Shown here: positions 1 to 11,316 of the stretch, one piece after another
Layout: each line of letters starts with the position of its first letter
Numbering within the stretch: the stretch's first letter is position 1
Assembly (NCBI GenBank): GCA_022376515.1
Contig: WTXI01000412.1
Location: forward strand, 1 to 28,339
Direction of reading: 5' to 3'
From: Lactifluus volemus
Lineage: Eukaryota; Basidiomycota; Agaricomycetes; Russulales; Russulaceae
Length of the DNA stretch: 28,339 bases
The notes under the pieces: generated by a model
The model's database searches: none
The model's input: only the letters and a program-made list of their open reading frames with translations
What the model was told of the DNA's origin: nothing
Position numbers and translations under genes: made by a program

Positions 1-1030
1 TCTATTCTATCTCAGTTTCGCCTTGGTCTTTTTATGTTACTTACTGTGCAGGGTTCTTTTTAAAACATGATTTTCGCTGTGCCTTAGGTCACAATCTTTT
101 GTTCCGTGCCTCAATAGGATACAATTGATTTGAGTAAAGCATCAGTCACTGTACAAAAACCTAGTACATGCCGAGTCGGATAGATCGATCGAATGTCTCA
201 TTCGATCGAGCTATCTGACTCGGTTGTGGATGGCAGGATCGGGGTGTTCATTCATTTTAACCTTAACCATAGCGGGGTTGTCGTCCAGTTGAATCGTAGA
301 CTAGGGGGTGGAATAAGCGGGGGTGGGTCAGCAAAGACAGGCCCTACAGCGGGGGCGGTGGCAATCGTAAGCCAATGATGAAGAACCAGTCAGATCAAAG
401 TGGTGGTAGTGAGGAAGTGAGAGCCGACAAAGTGACAACAACTGAATGGGCAAGGGCAAAGTTGTCGATGGAGGGTGGGTTGGGATAGGCAGGCAGGGGA
501 ATGACGACCAACGGTGGGCTCGGGCACAATCCGCAGAGAGAACATGAGCCGAAAGCTTGTGAGGGTTCTTCTTGTTTCAATATTTCAATACAGATGAATG
601 AGTGCATGGGTATGGCGGACTCCGAGTCGGAGTCTGACGAAGCTGGTCGCTAAGGTCGGTCTATGCCGATCGCTAGCAGCGACTCTCTGAACACACTGAC
701 CTCACACACTGACCTCATTTTCTACTCATGGAATACAGCAGGGGAAGAGGGTGTCACGGGTGGGTGAGTGTTATGACATGAATCAGGGTACCCTACAATT
801 CCGAAACCCTGAAATGGGGGAGGAACGCCACTGACACATGACGCCTCAAGGCCTCAAGGCCTCACTACTCAAAACGAAGATCAGAATGGTTGTACACATG
901 CCTTGCGGCTGCGTAATGCGACTACCACGGGTGTGACATTAGTGCCCAGGGTTCGGGGTTGCTTTTGCCCAGGCTTCCACCTCACTTTATAATAAATCGC
1001 TCTCCAATTCTCATACTGTAACTCCCCCCA
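1..1030. other. Left spacer: probable 3' flank of an upstream DUF6535 copy plus copy 1 promoter region
   Basis: I see no credible gene here; the short open frames have no recognisable content. Positions about 20-140 resemble the 3' flanks of copy 3 (about 11565-11665) and copy 4 (about 15565-15660). Shared features are a run like TTATGTTACTTACTGT, then TTCGCTG, then GTTCCGTGCCTC, then an AGTAAR element. This implies that another paralogue ends just outside the window. A TATA-like run (TTTATAATAAAT, 986-997) lies about 40 nt before the copy 1 ATG and could be its core promoter. The rest is unexplained. Confidence 0.5.
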
Positions 1031-3729
1031 ATGTCTCAAGCGGCTCCTCCCATCGATGTAGGGAAATCACCAGGAGATGGAAGTGACACCCGTATGTTAT
1101 TTACTACCTACTCTATCGTCCTCAACTCCATCCTCCCATATAGCTGGCCTTCGTGACATCCCTCGACCAGAGCAAAGTCAAACCTCCCAGGAGAAATTCA
1201 ATAACGATGATAGCACAAACCGGCTATACAACGAAGAGATCAAAAACGATGCATCGCAGAAACAAACCATCAATGTAGGGGATTTGACAGAAGAGAGAGT
1301 CGACGCTAGTATGTTATCCGCCATATTGCTTTATCATTATCAATTTCATCCCTCTATAGCCGGTCTCCACGACGTAGAACAAAATCAGTTCTCGCAGACT
1401 CGGAGCGAAACCAGCTTACCCCATGTTCCCTCAGAGGCTCTCCGGAACATTTACCTTACGACGAGAAGAATGATCAGAACGGACGCATCGGAGGAGCAGG
1501 CCAACTTTTCCAATCGGTCAAGCCCCCTCTATAACATGTACGTCAAGATGACGGAGGAGGAAGACAGCAAAATGACCGATCGCTGGCAGAAAGATGGTGA
1601 TGGTATCCTTATTTTCGTGAGTTCCTATCTTGGTCTCCACGCTGCAGTGGCCAACGTGAATATTGTAGACCGGTCTATTCGCTGCTGCCCTCGCGGCATT
1701 GCTCACGGTCTCCGTTCAAGACCTCAGGCCAAATCCGCAGGACACTTCTGCATTCTTTCTCTCAAACATCTATCAACTCCTCGCTGACCCGAATGTATCT
1801 CGTGCATCAATTCTTGCCACACCGGCTCAGCCACCTCCCTTCTCCCCTCCGAGAACAGCAGTTTGGGTCAATTCGCTTTGGTTCCTCAGTTTGGTCATCG
1901 CTCTTACATGTGCCCTACTGGCGACTATGTTACAACAGTGGGGGCGTCGATTCGTCACGATCACTCACCCGCCACGCTATAGCCGACACAATGCAGCGCC
2001 GATCCGTGCATTCTTTGATAACGGAGTGAAGAAGTTTCATCTCCGTGGGTCGGTCGAAGGATTGACCGCTCTCCTACACCTATCCCTGTTCCTATTTTTC
2101 TCTGGGCTGATTGTATTTCTGTTCAACATCGACCATACCGTTTTCAGTTGGGTGGCTTCATGGGTTGGACTCACAGGAAGTGTATATGGATGCATCACTG
2201 TGATGCCAATCTTCTGGCACGACAGCCCGTACTATGCGCCTTTGTCTTCGTCACTGTGGCTCTTCTGTAATGGCACGCTATATACCTTCCTTGAGATTCG
2301 CAGGTTACTTTCGCGTCTCGTTATCTTCTTCGATCTTTCCTCTTCTAGTCGCTTTCGCATCGACCTCCCCAACCTTTCAAACCTACCACCCTTCGACCCC
2401 GGCCGTGCACGCCTTCGGGCCTACCGATTCTCTCAAAACCGAAGCATAGCGTGTCGCAGACGAATCTCGAGGGGTTTGACTGAGGCCGTTCAAGAAACTG
2501 GTTCAAAGTTGTCGCCGGAGATCAACACTCGCATCTTGATACGGACAATTAACGCTCTCGATCAAGAAAAGGAATTTGAACAGTTCTTCGATGCCGTCCC
2601 TCGCTTCTGGGATCTGTTTCATTACTCCAACGCTACTCCTGCCGAACTGTCTTCCAAACTGGACCTGACGATAGCAGAAGCATTTGCTGTATTCTTGAAC
2701 CATAGTTTTTCACTTACTTCGGTCTCGATGGAAGACAGACGTAGGCGAGTTGCCATTTGTGTGATGGCCGCTGACATGATACAACTCCCTCATTCGACCA
2801 TGAACGTCCTCGGGAGCGTTTTCTCTTTGGGCGGCATAGATTTGGTCGATTTCGAATTTGCGCGTTCTCTGAGAATCAGCAGCAACAGGGATACGGGTTT
2901 ATGTTCTCAAGGGATAATTGCTGGCGTCGTTGCAAGCGTGTCGGAACGCGATGAGCGTTGGAAGGCACTAGTCAAGGATCAACTAGGTGTATCAGAAGCG
3001 GTGTTTCGAAATTACCTCACAAATGGTGACAGCGTTCTACTTGCCAACTTGATCCACATCACTCGCACGCTCTTCCGCTTGTGTCTCAAGGATATTCTGA
3101 ATAGCGCTTATCATTTAACAAACATCATGTCATGCATTTCCAAATTCGACATTGAAAATACTCCTCCTGGACTGCAGCACGACTTCTGTGCTTTGTGGAA
3201 CGGAATTGTTCAAGAAGCGCGCCATCGCGATTCTGATGAGATTTCTTCTCATATTCTCCGACCCTTTCGGCATCTTTATATCGCTTTACATCAAGGCACC
3301 GATGCTGCCCCAACCGACTTCGATGGTTTCACCGCTGATCCTGACTACGTTTTGAGAGATCCATTCTCGTACCCGTTGTGCAACCTCCCGTTCCATCATC
3401 CCGACAGCACCCGTCGTCCCGTGATCGCCGAGTCAACCACTCGCTCACCTCGGGACAACATGTCATCCTTCCCAGCACCGACCACAGATCATAGACGCAT
3501 AGACGTTGCAGAAGAGCTATCGCTCCACGATGTCCCTGATACTACCCCAACCGTCGAGTCCTTCCACCCCTCTCCACCTGTCAATGTTGAAACCGACCAC
3601 TCTGCTGTTACTTCACTCGACCCTTCTACCATCTCGCCCACGTCTAAATCAGAGTCCGACCCGCATCCCATCTTGGCGGTCTCCGAGTCGACATTCACTC
3701 CTCACCCAACCCCTCATCGCCCCATCTAA
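1031..3729 (+). CDS. DUF6535-type membrane protein, copy 1 (duplicated 5' exon, shifted tail)
   Basis: Model: exons 1031-1091, 1144-1308, 1360-1616 and 1669-3729, with introns of 52, 51 and 52 nt, giving about 847 aa. The ATG matches the start of copy 2 (both begin M-S-Q-x-A-P-P). The DUF6535 core begins before the last intron (W-Q-K-D-G-D-G-I-L-I-F) and continues with helix 1 (T-G-L-F-A-A-A-L-A-A-L-L), helix 2 around N-S-L-W-F-L-S-L-V, Q-Q-W-G-R-R, helices 3 and 4, and F-W-H-D-S-P-Y-Y. A helical region (T-I-N-A-L-D-Q-E-K-E-F-E-Q-F-F) and a Pro/Ser/Thr-rich tail from about residue 700 follow. Exons 2 and 3 are a diverged tandem duplication of one 5' module. The second intron is a multiple of three and has no stop, so retaining it would not break the frame. 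A +1 shift near 3705-3725 ends the protein at TAA 3727-3729. The family-type ending, ...I-D-R-P-E-stop, survives out of frame at 3944-3946. Function unknown; the membrane location is inferred. Confidence 0.83.
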
Positions 3730-3946
3730 CAAGACCATCGATCCGCTTACTAACAACGCAGATCTCGGTGTTGTCACCGACATTCCATTGCCAACTTTCT
3801 CTTCCCCAGCTCCCAATGACACGCCTCCTGCGAACACTCAGTCGTCCTTGGCCAATTCTCTCACGGCGCCACAGGAGACTTCTGTTTCGGACCATCGCCT
3901 TGCTAATGATACAGCATCCTTCACCAGAATTGACCGTCCAGAGTAG
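3730..3946 (+). pseudogene. Out-of-frame remnant of the copy 1 C-terminal tail
   Basis: This stretch reads as a normal DUF6535-copy tail if the frame is moved by one base. It has the conserved motif D-L-G-V-V-T-D-I (3761-3784) and the common ending I-D-R-P-E-stop (TAG 3944-3946). Against copy 5, copy 1 has one extra base in the C-rich run at about 3708-3725. The remnant is therefore lost coding sequence or an assembly indel, not a separate gene. Confidence 0.7.
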
Positions 3947-4978
3947 AGGTGAAACCGTCCTGTGGTTGGTCTGCTAACTTGAATACTACATACAATCGTG
4001 GCCCTATTGGATATTTATATGCTCCTTGATTTTGAGGCACGCCAACGGTCATTTACGGTACATACTAGTACGATATGCGCTCGTGTCGATACGAGGTTCA
4101 GCAGTAGCAGGCTCGATTCAGAACTCCTCATCGGCTCTTTTCTCCACCTCTCTTTGTTTGTTTTGTGGTCTCTTGTAAAACTTCGTATTACAAAACGACT
4201 TAACACTTGTGAGGTCATTACGTTCCGTCCGTACTTCCTCTCTGTGTTCCGAGTCTTATAAACAGGATGTTGTCTAGATAGGCCCAATCAAATGTTCGTT
4301 CTCTGTGTCGAGATACAAACGGCCTAGGATTACAAAGGCTTCCGCAACCGTACATACCAGGGTGGATTAGCCACCAGTGAGTATGTCTGCCGGGCTTCCC
4401 CAATTGCTTGCAGCAGCTCTCTGACTTTTCAGTAGCAACTTCAGGCTCTACCGCATCTATAATATCTCTGACAGTACCATCGAATGCATCACAGTACTCA
4501 TATCGAGGATCAGGACGGTCCAGCGGGGCTTCCAGACTGCAGGCCCTGACCTCAGATGCGTGTTCGTGTTGCTCACCGCGTCACGGTAGCTTTCATCTGG
4601 CGGCGTTTCGACCCTGCTTTTATGCCTCCGTCTCACCTTGCTTCAATGAGGTCACGGTCAGGAGAATGCGATTGACTTCGGACTGGAGGATCGCAGACTG
4701 GCACCAAGATCATGATCGGGGAGGGAGGAACAGGAAGGGAAGAGAGGACCAGGATAACGTTCAAGAAGCCTACGCATTGTTTTACCACGTTCAAACAGAC
4801 TTGTCGACAAAATATCGTTGAATGACTCGGAGGAAGCAAAGGTTATTTTCTTGTTTGTTTGTTTGTTTTTGTTTGTTTGTTTGATCGTCGGGTTGTTTAT
4901 GGCCGGGTAACGTTGGCGGCTCCGAGTCGATACAGTAACATTTACCCAATTTCCACGCTTCGTTCCCCTTAACTCTCG
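3947..4978. other. Spacer between copies 1 and 2
   Basis: The first 350 bases are the conserved 3' flank of the tandem unit, with signature TCGTGGCCCTATTGGATATT at 3997-4016 (also after copy 3 and, weaker, after copies 2 and 4). The middle (about 4300-4840) has a 137-codon open frame (4408-4821) that is not shared by the other spacers and shows no domain, so I do not call it a gene. A TTTG microsatellite lies at about 4850-4883. The last 90 bases are pyrimidine-rich leader before the copy 2 ATG. Confidence 0.5.
4850..4883. repeat. (TTTG)n microsatellite
   Basis: Short run of TTTG/TTTTTG units about 100 bases upstream of the copy 2 start codon. The corresponding positions before the other copies lack it. 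No function is suggested by the sequence. Confidence 0.85.
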
Positions 4979-7481
4979 ATGTCCCAAGAAGCTCCTCCCG
5001 AAGTTATCGATGTAGGGGATTTACCAGAACAGAGAATCAACACTGGTAAGTCATCCCCCACCTTCCCGCCTTGCCGTCATTCACTTCATCCTTCTCAATA
5101 GCCGCTAGCGACCCCCGTGACGTCCCTTGGAAAGAGCAAAATCAAGTCTCGCAGGGACAGGCCAACTTGAACTTTACTGACAGCTCAGGGCCCCTCTTCA
5201 ATATGTACATTAAGATGGCAGAGGAAGAAGACAATAAAGTGGCCGATCGCTGGCAAAAGGACGCTGACGGTATTCTCATATTCGTGAGTTTTTGTGTTTT
5301 ATCACCACGGGGTGCGGCGTCCAACGTGAATATCGTAGACTGGTTTATTCTCTGCTGCAATCGCAGCATTGGTCGCGGTCTCTGTTCAAGACCTAAAGCC
5401 AAATTCACAGGATACGTCTGCATTCTATCTCGGGAAGATTTTTCAGCTTCTCGCCGATCCAAATGTATCTCGTGAATAGATCCTTGCAGCTCAACCACCC
5501 CCCTTCTCTCCTCCAAAATCAGCAGTCTGGGTCAACTCACTCTGGTTCCTTAGTTTGGTCATCAGTCTCACATGTGCCTTACTGGCCACATTGTTACAGC
5601 AGTGGGCGCGTCGATACGTCACAATTACACAACCGCAACGCTATAGTCCACACAAGCGAGCACCGATCCGAGCATTTTTTGCTAATGGGGTGGAAACGTT
5701 TCATCTTCCTTGGGCCGTTAAAGCACTCCCCGCTCTCCTACACCTGTCATTGTTCCTGTTCTTCTCTGGACTGGCTGTTTTTCTTTTCAACACCCACTAT
5801 ACCGTTTTCAGTGCGGTTATTTGGTGGATCGGACTTGCAGGAGGCGTATACGTATTCATCACGTTGATGCCAATCTTCTGGCACGACAGCCCTTACTATG
5901 CACCACTTTCTTCGTCGGCATTTTTATTCTATGCTGGCATCCAATATGCGGCCTCCAGACTTGTGGACTTTCTTTGGGATCACGACTACACCTTTATTCC
6001 CAGGATGTGGCCTGGCAAGTATCGCAGACGATTGTTTGGGGGTATGACGAAGACTGTCCAAGATACTGGCTCGGAATTGTCGGCGGAGATCAACAGCCGT
6101 ATCCTGACATGGACGATCCATGCTCTGGACGAAGATAAAGAAGTCGAGCAGTTCTTCGAAGCCATCCCTGGCTTCTGCGGCTCGGACGTGGTCCACGACC
6201 TCGAACGCGTTTTCGCAAAAGTGGACCAGACGTTGGCTCCGGCATTCTCTAGATTCATGTCCCGTACCCTGTCATCCAGTTTGGTCTTGGAGGCAGACAG
6301 GAAAAGGCGGGTCATCACTTGCGTAAAGGCCGTCAATATAGCACGTCTCCCCCGCGCCACTATGTCCATCTTCGGGAGGGTTTTCGGATATGGCGTAGAG
6401 ATGTTGCAATCGGTTGATATTGGGCGGTCTCTAAGAAGCAGCGGTGATCGAGGTCCTAATTTATGTTCTCAAGGAATAATTGCCGGCGTCATTGCAAGCG
6501 TGACAGAACGGGATGACCGATGGATGGCACTCGCCAAGGATCAACTAGGCGTATCAGAAGAGGTTCTTCAAGATTATCTCGCCCATGGAGACAGCGTTCT
6601 ACTTGCCAACTTGATCCACATCACTCGCCCGCTGTTTCGCTTGTGTCTTGAGGATCCTCCAAACATGGCTTATTATCTATTGTTTGTCCTGCGATGCATT
6701 TCCAAATTCGACATTGAAAATACTCTTCCTGGACTGCAGCACGACTTCTGTGTTTTGTGGAATGAGATCGCTCGAGAAGCGCGCCGTCACGAGCCTCATC
6801 ATCACATTCCTCGTTGGATTCTCCGTCCTATTCGGCATCTTTATATCGCTTTACATCAAGACACCCATGCCGCTCCGACCGCTTTCGATGCTTCCACGGT
6901 TAATTATGACCCTGTTCTGTTCGTGTCATCGTCGTACCCATCGTGCAATATCCCGAGTCATCACTCCGACGTCACAAGTGAGACTTGTTCCTTGCCAACC
7001 CACCCGGCGACGCCGTTCCAAGTCTCAGCATCGTCACTACTTCCACAGAGCCCGCCATATTGTCTTTCCTCACATTAACCGCACATCATAGCCGCATACA
7101 TTTGACAACAGCTATCGCCTCACGATATGGTGCTACCCCGACTCGGACTCCGGATTCGTTCCACCGCTCTCCCCACTCTACTTCCACTTTACTCGACAAG
7201 GCCTCACTGATATCCCTACCATCTCTCCCACTTCTAACTCATCGTCAGTCCCTCACGCATCGCCGTGTCGACATCACCCATCGTCCTCCTCCCCTCCATC
7301 TAAAAGCAACAACACCGATCTGCATAATGATACAGATCTCGGGTGTTGTCTCCGACAATTCCATTACCATATTCCACGGCTCCGATTCCCAGTCTCTATC
7401 AATGTGAGGGTCCGAGGCGATCACGCTATTTCTGTGCCTGACATAGTGTCTTTCTCTCTCGATATTGATCGTTCAGAGTAG
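4979..7481 (+). pseudogene. DUF6535-type membrane protein, copy 2, inactivated
   Basis: Model: exons 4979-5045, 5102-5283 and 5339 onward, with introns of 56 and 55 nt at the family positions. The start reads M-S-Q-E-A-P-P. Exon 3 opens with T-G-L-F-S-A-A-I-A-A-L and runs to L-L-A-D-P-N-V-S-R-E, then meets an in-frame TAG at 5477-5479. The intact copies read S-R-A-S there: GCATCG became GAATAG by two C-to-A changes, and the T-P codons just downstream are deleted. The expected truncated product is about 129 aa and lacks three of the four membrane helices. After the stop the same frame stays open to TAA 7076-7078, covering helices 2-4, W-H-D-S-P-Y-Y and the E-Q-F-F-E-A-I-P-G-F region. The tail is frameshifted near 6980, and an extra G at about 7341 breaks the D-L-G-V-V motif. 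The family ending D-I-D-R-S-E-stop lies out of context at 7461-7481. The long open remnant suggests recent death; readthrough or re-initiation cannot be excluded. Confidence 0.85.
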
Positions 7482-8582
7482 GGACGACAACATCATGTGG
7501 TTTCTGCCGACGACATACGGTCTTGGCCCTGTTGAATTATTATTAAAAATAAGCTTATCGTTATTGCTATTTCAAGCGGGTGTGCTTACAGCGCGTAGAG
7601 CAGGCTCCATGCGCGACGCCTTTCTTTTTTCAGTATGTGTTGGTCTAGACCTATCGATCCGTGCCTTCGTTCTGCCTTCGCGATGTTGTCTAGATATGGA
7701 TATGCCTAATCGAATGCCCGGGATTTTTCGATCATGGGCTTGAGTTTGTTTGTGGTTGTTTCATGCAAGTACGTAAACGCTATGCCAGTGGTATGCCCGA
7801 TCAATGTGCCAGTATTCCTGTCATATATATTTAGACACATCGGAGCTGTCTTATTTGAGAGTCAATAACATAGGATAATACGAGGCAAAAACGGAAAGTG
7901 CTGGTGGTACTATCGAACGTGCTCGAATGCGATCACTTCCAAGTAGGTTCTGTCGGGGTTCCGCGGCATGCAGAGGGGGCTGGAGGGCTGGCCGGATCAG
8001 CGAGTCTATAAATACAATCCTTCACGCCCATGCAAGGCACAGTCGAGGTTTTGACCGCAGAACCAATCAAGAAGCTGCAAGCGTAATTGAACCTATTAAA
8101 GTAGAGCAATGGTTGTCAAGCGAGCGAAAAGGCGACTGCGTGGTTGAAGGGCGTTGAAAATACGACAGTCTCGACGGCGTTTAAATGAGTTGTGAAAACA
8201 TGTACACCTCAAAGTTGTACACATCATGATCGTCTCAATCCTTGTATAGAACATTTGGCGCGGCGGATGCCAGGTCCCGGGAGATGCCGATAACGAGGTG
8301 GTTTACAAATTTACCACATGACCAGAAAAACCGCAGGGCCAGTAACGGTGGACCAGCTTGGATTGGTAGATCGTGCATAGACATCATATTGGGGGAAGCT
8401 GTCAAATAGATGGAATGGAAGGGTTAGAGCGTTAACGAGTTGTGAGCAGATGACGTGATGACGTGGGAAAGGCTTCCGCGCAGATTCCGTCGCGTAGCGC
8501 CAGGTTTTATCAACTCGGATAGTTACCTGCTGTTACTCCCAACCCCAACTTACGCTCCAATCCTCCTCATTCCAGTGCCTCG
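7482..8582. other. Spacer between copies 2 and 3
   Basis: It begins with the 3' flank of the tandem unit (CTTGGCCCTGTTGAAT near 7522, GATGTTGTCTAGATAT near 7682). A canonical TATA box, TATAAATA, lies at 8007-8014 but is about 570 bases upstream of copy 3 and has no credible gene after it. The part from about 8107 to 8582 is a block shared with the region before copy 5 (listed separately). No RNA gene or protein-coding gene is supported. Confidence 0.5.
8107..8582 (+). promoter_or_regulatory. Upstream block of copy 3, shared with copy 5
   Basis: This block aligns with 16201-16653 before copy 5. Shared landmarks in the same order are TGGTTGTC, GCGAAAA, GTTGTGAAA, TACACCTC, TTGTACACATCATGATCGTC, GGGAGATGCCGAT, GGACCAGCTTGGA, GATCGTGCATAGACATCATAT and a pyrimidine-rich stretch ending CATTCCAGTGCCTCG at the ATG. 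Copies 1, 2, 4 and 6 lack it. Promoter content is inferred only from its position and conservation. Confidence 0.5.
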
Positions 8583-11316
8583 ATGTCCGAAGCAGGTCCT
8601 CCAGAACCCATCGTCAGACAGGGGATCGAAATGAGTAGGTTATCCGCCACTCCAATTTATCATCATCGTTGATCAAATTACCCTGTATTACAGGTGGCCC
8701 CGGTCGAGTTCCTCATCCAGCGCAGAATCAAACCTCCCAAGGACAGGTCAACTACTCTGATAGTTCAGGGCCCCTCTTCAATATGTACGTCAAGATGACA
8801 GAGGAAGAAGACAACAAGATGGCCAAACGCTGGCAAAAGGATGCTGATGGCATCATTATCTTCGTGAGCCCATATATCGACTCAACGCTGGAGCCCAGTG
8901 ACCAACGTGAACATTGTAGACCGGTTTATTCTCTGCCGCACTTGCTGCATTGGTCACTGTGTCTGTTCAAGACCTGAAGCCAAATTCACAGGATATCTCG
9001 GCATTCTATCTCGGGAACATCTATCAGCTTCTCGCCGATCCAAACATATCTCGTGCATCCATCCTTGCCAATCCAGTTCAACCACCCCCCTTCTCTCCTT
9101 CTAAATCAGCAATTTGGGTCAACTCGCTCTGGTTCCTCAGTTTGGTCGTCAGTCTCACATGTGCCTTACTGGCCACATTGTTACAACAGTGGGCACGTCG
9201 ATATGTCACAATCACCCAACCACCGCGATACAGTCCCCATAAGCGAGCACCGATCCGTGCATTCTTTTCCAATGGAGCGGAAAAGTTCCATCTTCCTTGG
9301 TCGGTCGAAGCGTTGCCCACTCTGCTACATCTGTCGTTATTTCTGTTCTTCATCGGACTGGCTATCTATCTGTTTAACATCAACCACACTGTATTCAGTG
9401 TGGTTGTTTGGTGGGTCGGGCTTGCAGGTGGTGTATATGCATGCATCACGCTGATGCCGATCTTCTGGCATGATAGCCCCTACTATGCACCACTTTCTTC
9501 GTCAGCGTGGCTCCTCTATACTGGCATCCCATATGCAGTCTCCAAAAGTGTTTGGTTTCTTCGAACTCACGGCTTCGGCTTTATCCCCTATCTGCCGTGG
9601 TATACTTCTGAAGAACGGTTCTATGAAGGTATGACGAAGACCGTCCAAGAAACTGGCTCAAAATTGTCGGCAGAAATCAATAGTCATATCCTTACATGGA
9701 CGATTCAGGCTCTGGATGAAGATAAAGAGCTTGAACAATTCTTCGAAGCCATCCCTGCATTCTGTAGCTCGAGAGTTGTCGGCGACTTCCAACTCATCTT
9801 CGACGAATTGGACCGCACGTTGGGTCGGGCATTCCTTGAGTTCCTTTCCAGTACTTTGACATCTAGTTTGGTCTTGGAGGAAGACAAGAAAAGGCGGGTG
9901 ATGATTTGCGTGAAGGTCGTCAATACAGTACATCTCACCTGTTCATCTATGCACATCGTTGGGTCCATTTTTGAATATGGTGTAGATCTTGTGTTGCGAT
10001 CGGTGGAGATTGGGCAGTCTCTGAGAAGCAGCAGTGACCGAGAGCCTGGATTATGCACTCGAGGGATAATTGCTGGTGTCATTGCAAGCGTGCCAAAGTC
10101 GGAACGGGATGACCGGTGGATGGCACTCGCCAAGGATCAACTTAATGCATCAGAAGAGGTGGTTCGATATTACCTTGCAAATGGAGACAGCGTTCTACTT
10201 GCCAACTTGATCCACATCACTCGCCCGCTCTTCCGATCGTGTCTCGAGGATATTCTATTTACGAGTCCGGATATGCTGTCCATTCTGGGACGCCTTTCCA
10301 AACTCGACATACGAAATACCCTTCCTGCACTGCAGCATGACTTCTGTACCTTGTGGAATGAAATCACTCGAGAAACGCACAATCATGGACTTGACTCTGT
10401 TTTTCTTTGTTTTAATGTTCTCCAACCCATTCGGCATCTTTATATCGCTCTACATCAAGGCACCGATGCTGCCCCGACCGCCTTCGATGTTTCCACAAAT
10501 GATTATGACCTTGTTTTTTACAACCCATCGTCGTACCCACTGTGCAATATCCCGGGTCATCACTCTGACAGCTCAACTGGCGAGACTACTCATCCTCTCA
10601 CGACCACTTTATCCCCTTCCAATCCTCCCGATGCTGTTTTGAGCGTCATCAGCCCCTCCTCAGTTTCCGCTGTATCACCCTTCCCCGCATCGACCGGAGA
10701 TCATAGCCGCGTACAATTTGTCGGAGAATCATCGCAGCATGATGTTGTTGATGATACCCCAACCATCGAGTCCCCCGGCCGCTCTCCAGCTCACCCCGCT
10801 GCTACTTCACTCAACTTGGTGACACAAGGTCCCACTGACACACTTCCGACAATCTCGCCCACTTCCAACCCAGAGTCTGACCCTCATCCCGCAATGGCAG
10901 CACCGATATTCACCCCATCCTTTGCCCCGCCATCTACAGGCAACAATACCCCCGATCCGCCTAACAGAGCAGATCTCGGAGTTGTCCCTGACATTCAATC
11001 ATCATCGTCATCGGGCCCAGTTGCGAGCGAGACGCTTCCTGTATACACTCAGTCGTCCTCTGCCTCTTTTGCATTCCAGATTGACCAGGTGGCCGCTTCT
11101 CCTGGGCTGATTCCTTCCACCTCAGCCACGGCCACGCTGCCTCAGGGGACCTCTGGTTTGCAACCAAGCACGGAGGCGGCGAACGACGGAACGTCCGATA
11201 ATCCTCGGGTCTCAGACGAGCCTGATATTGTGGAGACCCCACAGCGATCATACGAGTCCGAGTCCGTCCCTGACACAGCTATAGATTTTTCCCCCCATGC
11301 GGGATCCTTCTCGTGA
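8583..11316 (+). CDS. DUF6535-type membrane protein, copy 3
   Basis: Model: exons 8583-8634, 8694-8863 and 8920-11316, with introns of 59 and 56 nt, giving about 872 aa. The start M-S-E-A-G-P-P-E-P-I is shared with copy 5 (M-S-E-A-A-H-P-E-P-I). Layout: short variable N-terminus, then P-L-F-N-M-Y-V-K-M and W-Q-K-D-A-D-G-I-I-I-F (to residue 74). Helix 1 is at about 75-92, helix 2 at 143-163, Q-Q-W-A-R-R follows, helix 3 is at 206-228, helix 4 at 231-256, and W-H-D-S-P-Y-Y ends the core. The conserved helical segment I-L-T-W-T-I-Q-A-L-D-E-D is at about 330-356, and a Pro/Ser/Thr-rich tail fills about 590-872. The tail carries D-L-G-V-V-P-D-I (10972-10995). The reading ends ...G-S-F-S-TGA (11314-11316). 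The family ending R-D-I-D-R-P-E-stop lies in another frame at 11312-11335, so a small indel removed the last few residues. Otherwise intact. Molecular function is unknown for this family. Confidence 0.87.

Noticed and set aside
3709..3729. Programmed frameshifting at the copy 1 tail
   Set aside because: No slippery heptamer or downstream structure is evident, and copies 2 and 3 have shifts at different places, which fits neutral indels in a disordered tail.
4408..4821. 137-codon + strand frame before copy 2
   Set aside because: No domain, no match in other spacers, ordinary length for chance in GC-balanced DNA.
8007..8014. TATAAATA as promoter of a separate small gene in the copy 2-3 spacer
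   Set aside because: The frame after it (7927-8157) starts before the box, has no features and is not conserved elsewhere; the box may be chance.
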